Positions 8,460 to 16,325 of a DNA stretch of 64,000 bases are shown one piece after another. The stretch is taken from NCBI RefSeq assembly GCF_003217775.1, contig NZ_QJVJ01000015.1, positions 1 through 64,000 of the forward strand, written 5' to 3'. The translations under genes were made by a program, and so were the position numbers. The notes under the pieces are model-generated. The model saw nothing but the letters and a program-made list of their open reading frames with translations, searched no databases and was not told the origin of the DNA. This stretch comes from Paenibacillus flagellatus (GTDB lineage: Bacteria; Bacillota; Bacilli; Paenibacillales; NBRC-103111). Positions within the stretch are counted from its first letter, which is position 1. Each line of letters begins with the position of its first letter.

Positions 8460-9410
8460 ATGAGCTATGTAAACAAGGAACAGATCGAACGTGCCAAAAG
8501 ACTGGACCTGCTCACATATTTGCATATGCACGAGCCGGCAGAACTGGTCCGATGCTCTCACAATGTCTACACCACCCGGACACATGACAGCTTGAAAATT
8601 TCCAACGGCAAATGGTACTGGTGGTCAAGGGGGATCGGCGGGCGCTCGGCGCTGGATTACCTAATCAAAGTGCGCGGCATGTCTTTTCCCGATGCGGTGC
8701 TGCAAATTGAAGGCGTTCATCCCGGCAACATGCTTACGGTTTCGCAATCGTGCCAACAACGCTCATCTCCAGCGCGGTTTGAGCTTCCAGAACCGTATGA
8801 AAACTCTCATCACGTCATCGCTTATTTGAGCAAACGGGGCATCCACCGCTCGGTGATCGACAACTGTCTGGAAACGGGAAGGTTGTATGAAAGCCTCCGC
8901 TACCACAACGCGGTATTCGTCGGATTTGACCAGGAAGGGACGCCGCGCTATGCGGCGATACGCGGTACGACAAGCACCCGTTATATGGGGGAAGCCGCCG
9001 GCAGCGACAAGCGGTATTCATTTTCCATTCCGGCCTCGGAAAACAGTACGGAACTGCATCTGTTTGAGAGCGCCATTGATCTCTTATCCTACTGTACGCT
9101 GGAACATCTCGCCGGCCGGGATTGGCGGCAGGTGCATAAGCTGTCGCTGGCCGGAATATACAGGCCCAGGACAAATGGGGAGGACTCTACTCCCCCGTCT
9201 GCCCTAACGCATTACTTGAAGTGCTTTCCCCAAGTAAATCGACTTGTTCTGCACCTGGATAATGATGAGCCGGGGCGATTGGCGGCAGCCACGATACAGA
9301 GGCTCCTCTCCCCCACCCTTCTCATATCCGATGAGCCGCCTAAGTTCGGAAAGGATGTAAACAACGAATTGATGGAATTCCGACGAAGACGCGGTGAACC
9401 ATCCCGATAG
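8460..9410 (+). CDS. Toprim-domain protein (DUF3991-type) of a conjugative element
   Basis: From ATG 8460 (MSYVNKEQIERAKRLDLLTY) the protein has 316 residues. The N-terminal half includes a short region KWYWWSRGIGGRSALDYL typical of DUF3991 / CHC2-like primase N-termini, although no CHC2 zinc Cys pattern is complete. The C-terminal half contains Toprim motifs: acidic FESAIDLLSY near residue 202 and LHLDNDEPG near residue 263. Such proteins accompany relaxases in ICEs and plasmids and are thought to act in single-stranded DNA processing or priming. An in-frame ATG at 8361 overlaps the previous gene and is less likely. Confidence 0.8.
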   Translation: MSYVNKEQIERAKRLDLLTYLHMHEPAELVRCSHNVYTTRTHDSLKISNGKWYWWSRGIGGRSALDYLIKVRGMSFPDAVLQIEGVHPGNMLTVSQSCQQRSSPARFELPEPYENSHHVIAYLSKRGIHRSVIDNCLETGRLYESLRYHNAVFVGFDQEGTPRYAAIRGTTSTRYMGEAAGSDKRYSFSIPASENSTELHLFESAIDLLSYCTLEHLAGRDWRQVHKLSLAGIYRPRTNGEDSTPPSALTHYLKCFPQVNRLVLHLDNDEPGRLAAATIQRLLSPTLLISDEPPKFGKDVNNELMEFRRRRGEPSR

Positions 9411-9412
9411 CG

Positions 9413-9443
9413 GTAGACGCTGAACGGTTGGCGTCTTTTCTTT
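9413..9443 (+). terminator. Terminator after the Toprim gene
   Basis: AGACGC (9415-9420) and GCGTCT (9431-9436) form a stem followed by TTTCTTTT. Confidence 0.7.
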
Positions 9444-9510
9444 TGGGTTACGGAAAATTTTCGCAGCATGTGGATAAGATGTGAATAGATTGGGGATAAG
9501 CGCAAATTCA

Positions 9511-9553
9511 TTGATTGTATAGCATGTAATAGGTATAATAAAATCACTATACA
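9511..9553 (+). promoter_or_regulatory. SigA-type promoter and palindromic operator of the toxin-antitoxin pair
   Basis: TTGATT (9511-9516) and TATAAT (9534-9539) are separated by exactly 17 bp. TGTATAG (9516-9522) and CTATACA (9547-9553) are inverted repeats flanking the -10 box, as expected for an autoregulating antitoxin operator. Confidence 0.7.
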
Positions 9554-9574
9554 GCTATGCAAGGAGTGACCAAG

Positions 9575-9865
9575 ATGATTATCAAACCTTCCGCCAGTAT
9601 CCGGCAAAACTATAATGAAATCGCCGATCTATGCAAATCTTCCGGGGAACCGGTTTACCTGACCAAGAACGGTGAAGGCGATCTCGTCGTGATGGACATT
9701 GAGACGTTCTCCCGTCGCGAGAAGATGTTAAAGCTGCGCGAAGAACTGCTCGCTGTGCAAGAGGATCGTTTGGCGGGCCGTATTGGTGTAACGCCGGATG
9801 AACTGGACGCTTACCTGGAGGGCATTATTGACGAGGTTCAGCATGGAAAAGATGCCCCGTTATAA
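9575..9865 (+). CDS. Phd/YefM-family antitoxin
   Basis: ATG 9575 is preceded by AAGGAGTG. The protein has 96 residues and begins MIIKPSASIRQNYNEIADLC, followed by GEPVYLTKNGEGDLVVMD. That is the Phd/YefM N-terminal fold (SxxR.N..E....C...G.P..LTKNGEG..V.MD). The C-terminal part (residues 45-96) should wrap the toxin. It overlaps the toxin start by about 23 bp. In such modules antitoxin, alone or with toxin, represses the shared promoter; the palindrome at 9516-9553 fits this. Confidence 0.88.
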   Translation: MIIKPSASIRQNYNEIADLCKSSGEPVYLTKNGEGDLVVMDIETFSRREKMLKLREELLAVQEDRLAGRIGVTPDELDAYLEGIIDEVQHGKDAPL

Positions 9866-10160
9866 GATCGTCGTCTCCGATCGTGCCCGCCAAATGCTGG
9901 CGGTTCATGTGCGATTTCTTGCGGAGAAAAGTCCGGATGCCGCGCGGAAAACGAAAAACGAATTGCTGCATGCGATACGTTCCTTAGCGCAAATGCCGGA
10001 ACGTTATCCTTTTCTCGAAGCGGAATTTATCCCGTCAAACAAGTATCACAAGATGTTCGTGGAAAAATGGTATCTGGTGTTGTATCAGATTCAGGGTGAA
10101 ATCGTGTATGTCGATTTCATTGTAGACTGCCGCCAGGATTACCGCTGGTTGGTGCGATAA
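9843..10160 (+). CDS. RelE/ParE-superfamily toxin
   Basis: From ATG 9843 (MEKMPRYKIVVSDRARQMLA) the protein has 105 residues, with the typical layout RYKIVVSDRA, an amphipathic helix pair with ARKTKNELLHAIRSL, then MPERYPFLEAEF, KMFVEKWYLVLYQI and YVDFIVDCRQDY. This matches ParE/RelE-type toxins, which either cleave ribosome-bound mRNA or poison gyrase; the sequence alone does not say which. Paired with the Phd-type antitoxin, it is probably a stabilisation system of the mobile element. Terminator follows at once. Confidence 0.87.
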   Translation: MEKMPRYKIVVSDRARQMLAVHVRFLAEKSPDAARKTKNELLHAIRSLAQMPERYPFLEAEFIPSNKYHKMFVEKWYLVLYQIQGEIVYVDFIVDCRQDYRWLVR

Positions 10161-10178
10161 CAAAAAAGTTCTGCGGAA

Positions 10179-10205
10179 GACGCCCGAGCGGATCGGCGTC
10201 TTTTT
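10179..10205 (+). terminator. Terminator of the toxin-antitoxin operon
   Basis: GACGCC (10179-10184) pairs with GGCGTC (10195-10200), followed by five T. Confidence 0.8.
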
Positions 10206-10249
10206 GTGTTTTTGGGGTTCTCTCTTGTTCCCGGCAGGTGCTTTGAAGG

Positions 10250-10345
10250 CGACGCGAGACGAATGTCTCGTGTTGCAGCAAGCACTGAATTTGGTCTCCC
10301 AAATTCGGCTTGTTAGGGGCAGGCCCCTAATACCCCACATCTAAA
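10250..10345 (+). other. Probable origin of transfer (oriT)
   Basis: Three consecutive inverted repeats lie just before mobC and the relaxase gene. They are CGAGAC/GTCTCG (about 10254-10269), GAATTTGG/CCAAATTC (10287-10294/10299-10306) and TTAGGGGC/GCCCCTAA (10313-10320/10323-10330). The last is followed by TACCCCACATC. Hairpin series ending in a C-rich unpaired strand immediately upstream of mobC are the hallmark of oriT regions used by MOBP-type relaxases. The nick is probably just 3' of the last hairpin. This is a structural inference. Confidence 0.6.
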
Positions 10346-10461
10346 CAACACGCTGTTTTTCAAGAATAAAGGTTGCAACAATGAACGGTATTTTTCAGAG
10401 ACGGCAGAAGCCATTTAGCATTTTTATTAAGACCATTCTTTTGAAGAAAGAAGCGAAAGCG

Positions 10462-10821
10462 ATGAGAAAACGAGGGATTCGCATTCAGGTATGGGTGAAC
10501 AATGAAGAAGACGCAAGACTCCAAGCTAATGCGAAAAAATCCGGACTTTCACGGGAAGGTTATCTCCGTTCCTTGATCAATGGCTATATCCCGAAGGCGC
10601 TGCCGCCGCCGGATTATTACGCCATGATGCGCGAGCTTCACGCCATCGGCAACAATCTCAACCAACTGGCGGTGAAAGCGCATGCGACAGGCCATCTGGA
10701 TCGGGCGGTGTTCCAGCAGGAGGCCGATCGGTTGCGCCGCGCGGTGCAGCATATCCAGGAGGCCGTGACTTCGCCGGAGAGAAGAACCGAGCAAGCGACT
10801 CCAAATGTGCATCCGCCGTAA
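10462..10821 (+). CDS. mobC: MobC-like relaxosome accessory protein
   Basis: Starting at ATG 10462 (MRKRGIRIQVWVNNEEDARL) the protein has 119 residues. The N-terminus is a ribbon-helix-helix type element (RIQVWVNNEEDARLQANAKK). After it come SGLSREGYLRSLINGYIPK and the typical MobC segment MMRELHAIGNNLNQLAVKA. MobC proteins bind oriT and help the relaxase nick. An upstream in-frame ATG at 10381 is possible but lacks an RBS. It lies between the oriT-like hairpins and the relaxase, spaced 14 bp from the latter, which fits co-translation. Confidence 0.85.
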   Translation: MRKRGIRIQVWVNNEEDARLQANAKKSGLSREGYLRSLINGYIPKALPPPDYYAMMRELHAIGNNLNQLAVKAHATGHLDRAVFQQEADRLRRAVQHIQEAVTSPERRTEQATPNVHPP

Positions 10822-10835
10822 AGGGGGCGTCACGT

Positions 10836-12260
10836 ATGGCGACGACGGCGATATGGGATGTCACCGACCGATTGAAGCGGGTGATTGATTACGCCATCAA
10901 TCCCGACAAAACAGCGCAAGATCGCGCCGAGAAGAATGAAGGCTTGCGGCAGGTGCTGGAATATGCAAAAGCGGATGTCAAAACGGAAAGGCAGCTTTAT
11001 GTGAGCGGCATCAATTGCGACCCACTCACCGCATACGAGCAAATGCAGCGCACCAAGCGGCAGTTTCAAAAGACGGATAGCATTGTGGCTTTTCACGGGT
11101 ATCAGGCGTTTGCGCCGGGCGAAGCTACGCCGGAGATCGCGCATGCCATCGGCGTCAAGCTGGCGCAGGAGCTATGGGGAGATCGCTTTGAAGTCGTGGT
11201 ATCGACCCATCTGGACAAGGAGCATTTGCACAATCACTTCGTGCTCAACTCCGTTTCCTTTATAGACGGCAGACGGTATTACGACAACAAAGCCTCCTAC
11301 GCACTTCTGCGGAGAACATCCGACCGGTTATGCCGGGAACATGCATTGTCAGTAATTGAGCAGCCCGAGCCGGGCAAGGCCAAGCACTACGGAGAATGGA
11401 AAGCGGATCAGGAAGGCAAGCCGACTTGGCGAGGATTGATTCGGACCGATGTGGATCAGGCGATTGCAGCATCCATGACGTGGACCCAGTTTATCGCTGC
11501 TTTGCAGAAGCAGGGCTATGAAGTGAAAACGACCGTGAAGCATATGGCGGTTCGTCCACCGGGCAAGGAACGCTTCGTTCGTTTGCGCAGTCTGGGAGAA
11601 GATTACACCGAAGAGGCTCTGAAGCAGCGTATTTTACGAAACCGTCTCCCCCGGCGGCAACCGTCTTTACCCATGCCGCGACGCAGACGGGCCGTTTGCA
11701 AAGGAACGCTTCGATCCGGCAGGAAGTTCAGCGGCTTGCAAGCATTGTACCTGCGCTATTTATATGAGATGGGCATATGGCCTCATTTTCGCGCGTCCCC
11801 CAGAAGGACGCATTTTTTATTGCGGGAAGACTTGCGGCATTTGGCGGTTATTACCGCGCAGACCAAGCTGCTCTGTCAGCACCGTATTTCCAGCAAGGAT
11901 CAGCTTTTGGACTATGTATCTGTCACCCGGCAAGAGATGCGCTTGCTTTACGGCGAGCGCAAAGCGCTGTACAACCGTCTTCGCCGCTGCAAGGAGGAAA
12001 GCCAGATCGTTGCTCACAAAGAGCAAATTGCCGCGCTGTCCAAGCGGCTTGTCAAGTTCCGAAAGGAGGTGAAACTTTGTGCGGGTATCCTTTCCCGGTC
12101 GAGTGAAATGATGACCAAACTTTATGGGAACGAGCAGTACAAGCCATATCGAAAGGAGGACGCCATTCATGAGCAGTGGAGCCGAGGCGGCCGATCAGGT
12201 CGTCAACATGAGTCTGCGGGGCATCGAAGTGATGGCCAAGATTTCCGGCGAAGGCGCTAA
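10836..12260 (+). CDS. MOBP-like relaxase (VirD2-type mobilisation nuclease)
   Basis: The protein has 474 residues. The N-terminal relaxase domain shows the metal-binding triad region THLDKEHLHNHFVLNSVS (H125, H130, H132, H134), with a likely catalytic tyrosine in the first 60 residues (Y19 or Y55). It would nick oriT, stay covalently bound to the 5' end and pilot single-stranded DNA to VirD4. After about residue 280 the protein becomes strongly basic (NRLPRRQPSLPMPRRRRA) and alpha-helical. The C-terminus overlaps the start of the next gene. The frame is intact. GGGGGCGTC upstream provides an RBS. Confidence 0.88.
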   Translation: MATTAIWDVTDRLKRVIDYAINPDKTAQDRAEKNEGLRQVLEYAKADVKTERQLYVSGINCDPLTAYEQMQRTKRQFQKTDSIVAFHGYQAFAPGEATPEIAHAIGVKLAQELWGDRFEVVVSTHLDKEHLHNHFVLNSVSFIDGRRYYDNKASYALLRRTSDRLCREHALSVIEQPEPGKAKHYGEWKADQEGKPTWRGLIRTDVDQAIAASMTWTQFIAALQKQGYEVKTTVKHMAVRPPGKERFVRLRSLGEDYTEEALKQRILRNRLPRRQPSLPMPRRRRAVCKGTLRSGRKFSGLQALYLRYLYEMGIWPHFRASPRRTHFLLREDLRHLAVITAQTKLLCQHRISSKDQLLDYVSVTRQEMRLLYGERKALYNRLRRCKEESQIVAHKEQIAALSKRLVKFRKEVKLCAGILSRSSEMMTKLYGNEQYKPYRKEDAIHEQWSRGGRSGRQHESAGHRSDGQDFRRRR

Positions 12261-13065
12261 GCATCTTGCCGTCTATTTGTTTGCCGCCCTGCAGGGGCAG
12301 AAGCGGACGAAAGGCAGCATCCGTCTGGAAAGCTTACTCCGCAGCGGCAAGGAATTGAAAGTGTTTGCCGTCAGAAACGAGGACCTGCCAACGTTCTGCA
12401 AGGAGGCCAAACGTTACGGCGTTCTGTACTGTGCCCTGCGGGACAAAAAGAATGTCGATGGGTTATGCGACGTGATGGTGCGGGCCGAGGACGCGTCCAA
12501 AATCAACCGCATCGTCGAGCGGTTCAAACTGGCGACCGTGGATACGGCCAGCATTAAAAGCGAAATTGAAAACTCCCGCAACGGAAAGCAGCCGGACCAA
12601 TCAACACCCGGGCAACACCGGCAACAAGCATTGGACCAAACCCGGCAGAGGACAGAGGTACAAGGGGCGGCGGTCAAGGGAACGCCAGGAGCGAAGAGCA
12701 CCGACGTTTTTTTGGACGAACTGATGCAGAAGCCCGAATCGACGCAGCCTGCTTCCCCAGTGAACGGCAACCCAAACCCTGCGATGGCGACGACGGAGCC
12801 GCCCCATCCGTCCGAGCCTACCTCCGGGCGCAGCGAAGCATCCGCAAGGGGTATGATTGAGCCGGATGGGCGGATAGCGCCGCAGCGGCCATCGATCCGC
12901 GAACTGCTGCGCGAGATCCGGGAAGAAAATCGGAAGGCGGAGAAAGAACGGCGTCAGATGGTCAAGGAATCGTCGCTGCCCAAGCGAAGCGAGCCACATA
13001 ATGGAAAAGCGAAGACGGACAAAACCAAATCCAACGGAACCCGAAAGCGAGGGAAAGCGAAATGA
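12169..13065 (+). CDS. PcfB-like protein (DUF3801)
   Basis: ATG 12169 is preceded by GAAAGGAGG. The 298-residue protein begins MSSGAEAADQVVNMSLRGIE. Its first ~125 residues contain AVYLFAALQG, RLESLLRSGKELKVFAV and FCKEAKRYGVLYCAL, matching the PcfB/DUF3801 domain of Gram-positive conjugative elements. The rest is low-complexity, rich in Q, P, R, E and K, ending in a basic tail with KTDKTKSNGTRKRGKAK. PcfB-type proteins are encoded beside relaxase and coupling protein and take part in transfer. The start lies within the relaxase 3' end and the stop overlaps the next start by 4 bp. Confidence 0.82.
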   Translation: MSSGAEAADQVVNMSLRGIEVMAKISGEGAKHLAVYLFAALQGQKRTKGSIRLESLLRSGKELKVFAVRNEDLPTFCKEAKRYGVLYCALRDKKNVDGLCDVMVRAEDASKINRIVERFKLATVDTASIKSEIENSRNGKQPDQSTPGQHRQQALDQTRQRTEVQGAAVKGTPGAKSTDVFLDELMQKPESTQPASPVNGNPNPAMATTEPPHPSEPTSGRSEASARGMIEPDGRIAPQRPSIRELLREIREENRKAEKERRQMVKESSLPKRSEPHNGKAKTDKTKSNGTRKRGKAK

Positions 13066-13967
13066 ACAATCTGGACGATTTATTCCGGCAGGAAGCATCC
13101 GGCCATTCTTCCACGAATTCGTCCGAGCAACCTTTTGACAAGGAAGCGTGGACACAGAAAAAGCAGGAACTCAGGCAATGGGCCTACGAGACGATTGATT
13201 CCGCCACGACCGCCATCTTGCAAAGCGGCGATGAATTTCAGCGGTATTTGGATGTGCAAAGCCGTTTCGACCGCTCCAGCGTATCCAATGCGCTTCTGAT
13301 TCTCATGCAGCGGCCGGAGGCGACCCGCATCGCCGATTTTGATTCGTGGAAGGAACAAGGCGTGTTTATTCGCCGCAAGGAAACCGGCTTTTACATTTTG
13401 GAGCCGGGCGAGGAGTACCGGAGGGAAGACGGCAGTGCCGGCATCAGTTATAACCTCAAAAAGATGTTCGACATCGCGCAAACGACGGCTAACCCAAAAC
13501 GGGAACAACCGGCCTATCCGGACGACCGGATGCGTATCAAAGCGCTGATGGATCGCGCCCCTGTTCCAATCGTCATTGGGGATGCGATGCCGCCGGAAAC
13601 GCATGCGCTCTATCAGCCAGACATGCGGAATATTGTCATCCGCGGCGGCATGGATGCCGGGGACATTTTCCGGTCGCTCGCGCAGGAGCTGGCGCATGCG
13701 GAACTGGATCGCGGCGATGGCCGTTACAGCCGTTCCGATTTTACGTTCCATGCATATTGCGCCTCTTACATGCTGTGCAAACAGTTCGGCGTAGACACGT
13801 CTTCCTTTGGTTTCCATCGAGTGCCGGAGAAGCTGAAGGACATCGAGCCGCAGCACATTCGCGCCGAACTGACGGTGATGAAGGATGCCGCGCATGACAT
13901 GGCCCGCAGGATGAACCGGATGCTGGCGCAGCAGCGGCAACAACAGCGGCCGGAACCTGCAAGGTAA
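13062..13967 (+). CDS. ArdC-like protein with degenerate metallopeptidase motif
   Basis: The protein has 301 residues. Residues ~35-125 (QRYLDVQSRFDRSSVSNALL then LILMQRPEATRI, DSWKEQGVFI, ILEPGEEY) resemble the ArdC N-terminal single-stranded-DNA-binding domain found on anti-restriction and conjugation proteins. The C-terminal half is like a zinc-peptidase domain, but the expected HExxH reads QELAH (AQELAHAELDRG): the first histidine is glutamine, so metal binding may be lost. Downstream acidic residues remain. ArdC-type proteins protect incoming single strands. It is translationally coupled to the PcfB-like gene. Confidence 0.7.
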   Translation: MNNLDDLFRQEASGHSSTNSSEQPFDKEAWTQKKQELRQWAYETIDSATTAILQSGDEFQRYLDVQSRFDRSSVSNALLILMQRPEATRIADFDSWKEQGVFIRRKETGFYILEPGEEYRREDGSAGISYNLKKMFDIAQTTANPKREQPAYPDDRMRIKALMDRAPVPIVIGDAMPPETHALYQPDMRNIVIRGGMDAGDIFRSLAQELAHAELDRGDGRYSRSDFTFHAYCASYMLCKQFGVDTSSFGFHRVPEKLKDIEPQHIRAELTVMKDAAHDMARRMNRMLAQQRQQQRPEPAR

Positions 13968-14005
13968 GCGCCGTCAAGTTCAATTTTACTTGGGAGGGAG
14001 CGCCT

Positions 14006-14197
14006 GTGAAGGAAGAAGAACGGATTCTCTGTTTGGATTATTACGAGCATGGCATTGTGGTGCATGCGCTGAATGCGCTGCGTAATGATTTGATCGGCGA
14101 GAAGCGTCCCACCGACGCCGTCGATGATCTGTTGCTCAAAACGATTGAAGCCCCTTATCAAAAACATAAACGCCGGAGCCATCATGAGGCGCGTTGA
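14006..14197 (+). CDS. Small conserved protein upstream of virD4
   Basis: The GTG start at 14006 has an excellent GGGAGGGAG upstream. The 63-residue product (MKEEERILCLDYYEHGIVVH then ALNALRNDLI) is acidic with a basic tail KHKRRSHHEAR. It overlaps the virD4 start by 14 bp, which indicates coupling. Small proteins of this type often precede the coupling-protein gene in Gram-positive ICEs. No function is known to me. Confidence 0.65.
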   Translation: MKEEERILCLDYYEHGIVVHALNALRNDLIGEKRPTDAVDDLLLKTIEAPYQKHKRRSHHEAR

Positions 14198-15953
14198 AAC
14201 CGCAAGGAGTTATTTGATACTCTTTGCGGTTTTTTTGATTCCCGTCGTTTGGGCGGGATTGCTCACCGCCCCTTCTCTTTCCGGCGGGCTTCCGGCGATG
14301 GTGGAGCATCTCAGCGCGGCGATCAACCACCCGTTCGACATTCAGTGGGTAGACGATACGCCGCGCTGCCTACTCATTTTTACGCTGGCCTATGGACTCG
14401 GCGTCTGTATTTACTTGGCCTCCCCGCGAAACTATCGACGACGGGAGGAGCACGGCAGCGCCCGCTGGGGCCGGGCGAAAAGCATATGCGCCAAATATAG
14501 AAGCAAGCAGCCGGGACAAAACAAAATTTTAACCAAGCAGGTTTGCATCGGGCTCGACGGTCGCAAGCATCGCCGAAATGTGAATGTGCTCGTCGTAGGC
14601 GGTTCCGGCTCAGGCAAAACGCGTTTTTATGCCAAACCGAACGTCATGCAGGCGCATACGTCGTTCGTTGTTCTCGACCCGAAAGGCGAAATCTTACGGG
14701 ATACCGGTCATCTGCTCAAAGCCAAAGGGTATGACATCAAGGTGCTCGATCTGATCAATCCTCACCGCTCCCACGGCTACAACCCTTTCGCCTATTTGAA
14801 CGACGACAAGGATGTGCTGAAGCTGGTCACCAACCTGATTCGCAATACAACGCCAAAGGGCAGCAATACGAACGACCCGTTCTGGGAACGTTCCGAAACG
14901 GCGCTGCTGGAGGCACTCATGTTGTATTTGCTTTATGAAGCCCCCCCGGAGGAACAGAATTTTCCGATGGTGATGGAGATGATTGCCGCCGCCGAAGTGC
15001 GGGAAGAAGACGAAACCTACCAGAGTCCGCTGGACGAGTTGTTTGAACGGCTGGCGATGCGCGACCCGGAGCATTTGGCGGTCAAACAGTACAACATCTT
15101 CAAACTGGCGGCGGGGAAAACAGCCAAATCGATATTGATCGGCCTAGGCGTTCGGCTGGAGAAGTTCAACTTGCATTCGATTGCCGGGATGAGCCTGGTC
15201 GATGAAATGGATTTGGCTGTCATGGGAGAAAAGAAGACGGCGTTGTTTGCCGTTATTCCCGATAACGACAGCAGCTTCAACTTCATCGTCGGGATGCTCT
15301 ACACCCAGCTTTTTCAATGCCTGATGTATGAGGCTGACTACCGGCACGGCGGACGCTTGCCCGTGCACGTGCATTTCGTGATGGACGAATTTGCCAACGT
15401 TGCCTTGCCCGATGAATTCGACAAGCTGCTCTCCACGATGCGCAGCCGCGAGATTTCGGTTTCCATCATCCTGCAAAATTTGGCGCAGCTCAAATCGCTG
15501 TACAAGGAGTCGTGGGAATCGATCGTTGGGAACTGCGATGTGTTTTTGTACCTGGGCGGCAATGAACAATCCACCCACAAATACGTATCGGAGCTGCTGG
15601 GCAAGGAAACGATCGACACGAACACCTATGGCCAAAGCAAGGGACGCAGCGGCAGCTATTCGATCAACTATCAGTTGTCCGGCCGCGACTTGCTGACGCC
15701 CGATGAGGTGCGGCTTCTCGATAACCGTCATGCCTTGCTCTTTATTCGCGGCGAGCGTCCTGTTCAGGACGACAAATACGATTTGCTCAGGCATCCCCAT
15801 GTCGCGCTCACGACGGATGGCAACGGTCCTCCCTACCAGCATGGGGGCACGGAACTTGCGCTCGATTGGCGAACCGTGACGCTTGATGAAAACGGAGAGT
15901 ACGAGCTTCTGTCGGAAGAAGACATGGAGTCGCTATTTTTACGAGGGGAATGA
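14184..15953 (+). CDS. virD4: VirD4/TraG-type coupling protein
   Basis: From ATG 14184 (MRRVETARSYLILFAVFLIP) the protein has 589 residues. Two membrane helices lie at about 9-28 and 62-79. Walker A is GGSGSGKTRF near 139-148, the DPKGE box is VVLDPKGEILRDTGHLLK, and Walker B is HFVMDEFANVALP. It is a hexameric inner-membrane ATPase linking the relaxosome to the secretion channel. Length is normal for this family. An in-frame ATG 60 bp upstream is unlikely because it reads basic non-membrane sequence inside the preceding gene. The stop overlaps the pilin-like gene by 4 bp. Confidence 0.92.
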   Translation: MRRVETARSYLILFAVFLIPVVWAGLLTAPSLSGGLPAMVEHLSAAINHPFDIQWVDDTPRCLLIFTLAYGLGVCIYLASPRNYRRREEHGSARWGRAKSICAKYRSKQPGQNKILTKQVCIGLDGRKHRRNVNVLVVGGSGSGKTRFYAKPNVMQAHTSFVVLDPKGEILRDTGHLLKAKGYDIKVLDLINPHRSHGYNPFAYLNDDKDVLKLVTNLIRNTTPKGSNTNDPFWERSETALLEALMLYLLYEAPPEEQNFPMVMEMIAAAEVREEDETYQSPLDELFERLAMRDPEHLAVKQYNIFKLAAGKTAKSILIGLGVRLEKFNLHSIAGMSLVDEMDLAVMGEKKTALFAVIPDNDSSFNFIVGMLYTQLFQCLMYEADYRHGGRLPVHVHFVMDEFANVALPDEFDKLLSTMRSREISVSIILQNLAQLKSLYKESWESIVGNCDVFLYLGGNEQSTHKYVSELLGKETIDTNTYGQSKGRSGSYSINYQLSGRDLLTPDEVRLLDNRHALLFIRGERPVQDDKYDLLRHPHVALTTDGNGPPYQHGGTELALDWRTVTLDENGEYELLSEEDMESLFLRGE

Positions 15954-16258
15954 TGAAAATGAAGTTCAAAAAGAAACGGCTGCTGGCACTGTACATCATG
16001 CTGATGTTAACGGGAACCGTATTCGTCTCTACCGCTTATGCCGAGGGCGACCCGATGACGACGGTCAATAATTTGTCCACTTTCATATTCGGATTAATAC
16101 GGGCCATCGGTATGATCATACTCGGCTTCGGCATTGTGCAGATCGGATTGTCGCTCAAGTCTCACGATCCTTCCCAGCGAGCGAACGGGTTCCTGACGCT
16201 CGCCGGCGGGATTATCATTACCTTCACGAAGGAAATTCTTACCCTGATTGCCGGTTAA
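15950..16258 (+). CDS. VirB2-like / Maff2-type membrane protein
   Basis: The protein has 102 residues with a signal-like N-terminus (KKKRLLALYIMLMLTGTVFV, probable cleavage after AYA), then two hydrophobic segments (FIFGLIRAIGMIILGFGIVQ and TLAGGIIITFTKEILTLIAG). Small two-helix proteins at this place are VirB2/TrbC-like pilin or channel components, called Maff2 in clostridial elements. It is coupled to virD4 by a 4-bp overlap and followed by a strong intercistronic hairpin, which may allow high relative expression. Confidence 0.75.
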   Translation: MMKMKFKKKRLLALYIMLMLTGTVFVSTAYAEGDPMTTVNNLSTFIFGLIRAIGMIILGFGIVQIGLSLKSHDPSQRANGFLTLAGGIIITFTKEILTLIAG

Positions 16259-16275
16259 ACGGGAGTCGCAAATGA

Positions 16276-16302
16276 GGGGAACGGGCGATTTGTCCGTTCC
16301 CC
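16276..16302 (+). promoter_or_regulatory. Intercistronic hairpin after the pilin-like gene
   Basis: GGGGAACGG (16276-16284) pairs perfectly with CCGTTCCCC (16294-16302). The next bases are GTTTACAG, so the U-tract is weak. It is more likely an mRNA-stabilising or partial attenuation hairpin than a full terminator. Confidence 0.55.
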
Positions 16303-16325
16303 GTTTACAGAAAAGGGGTGAGAAT

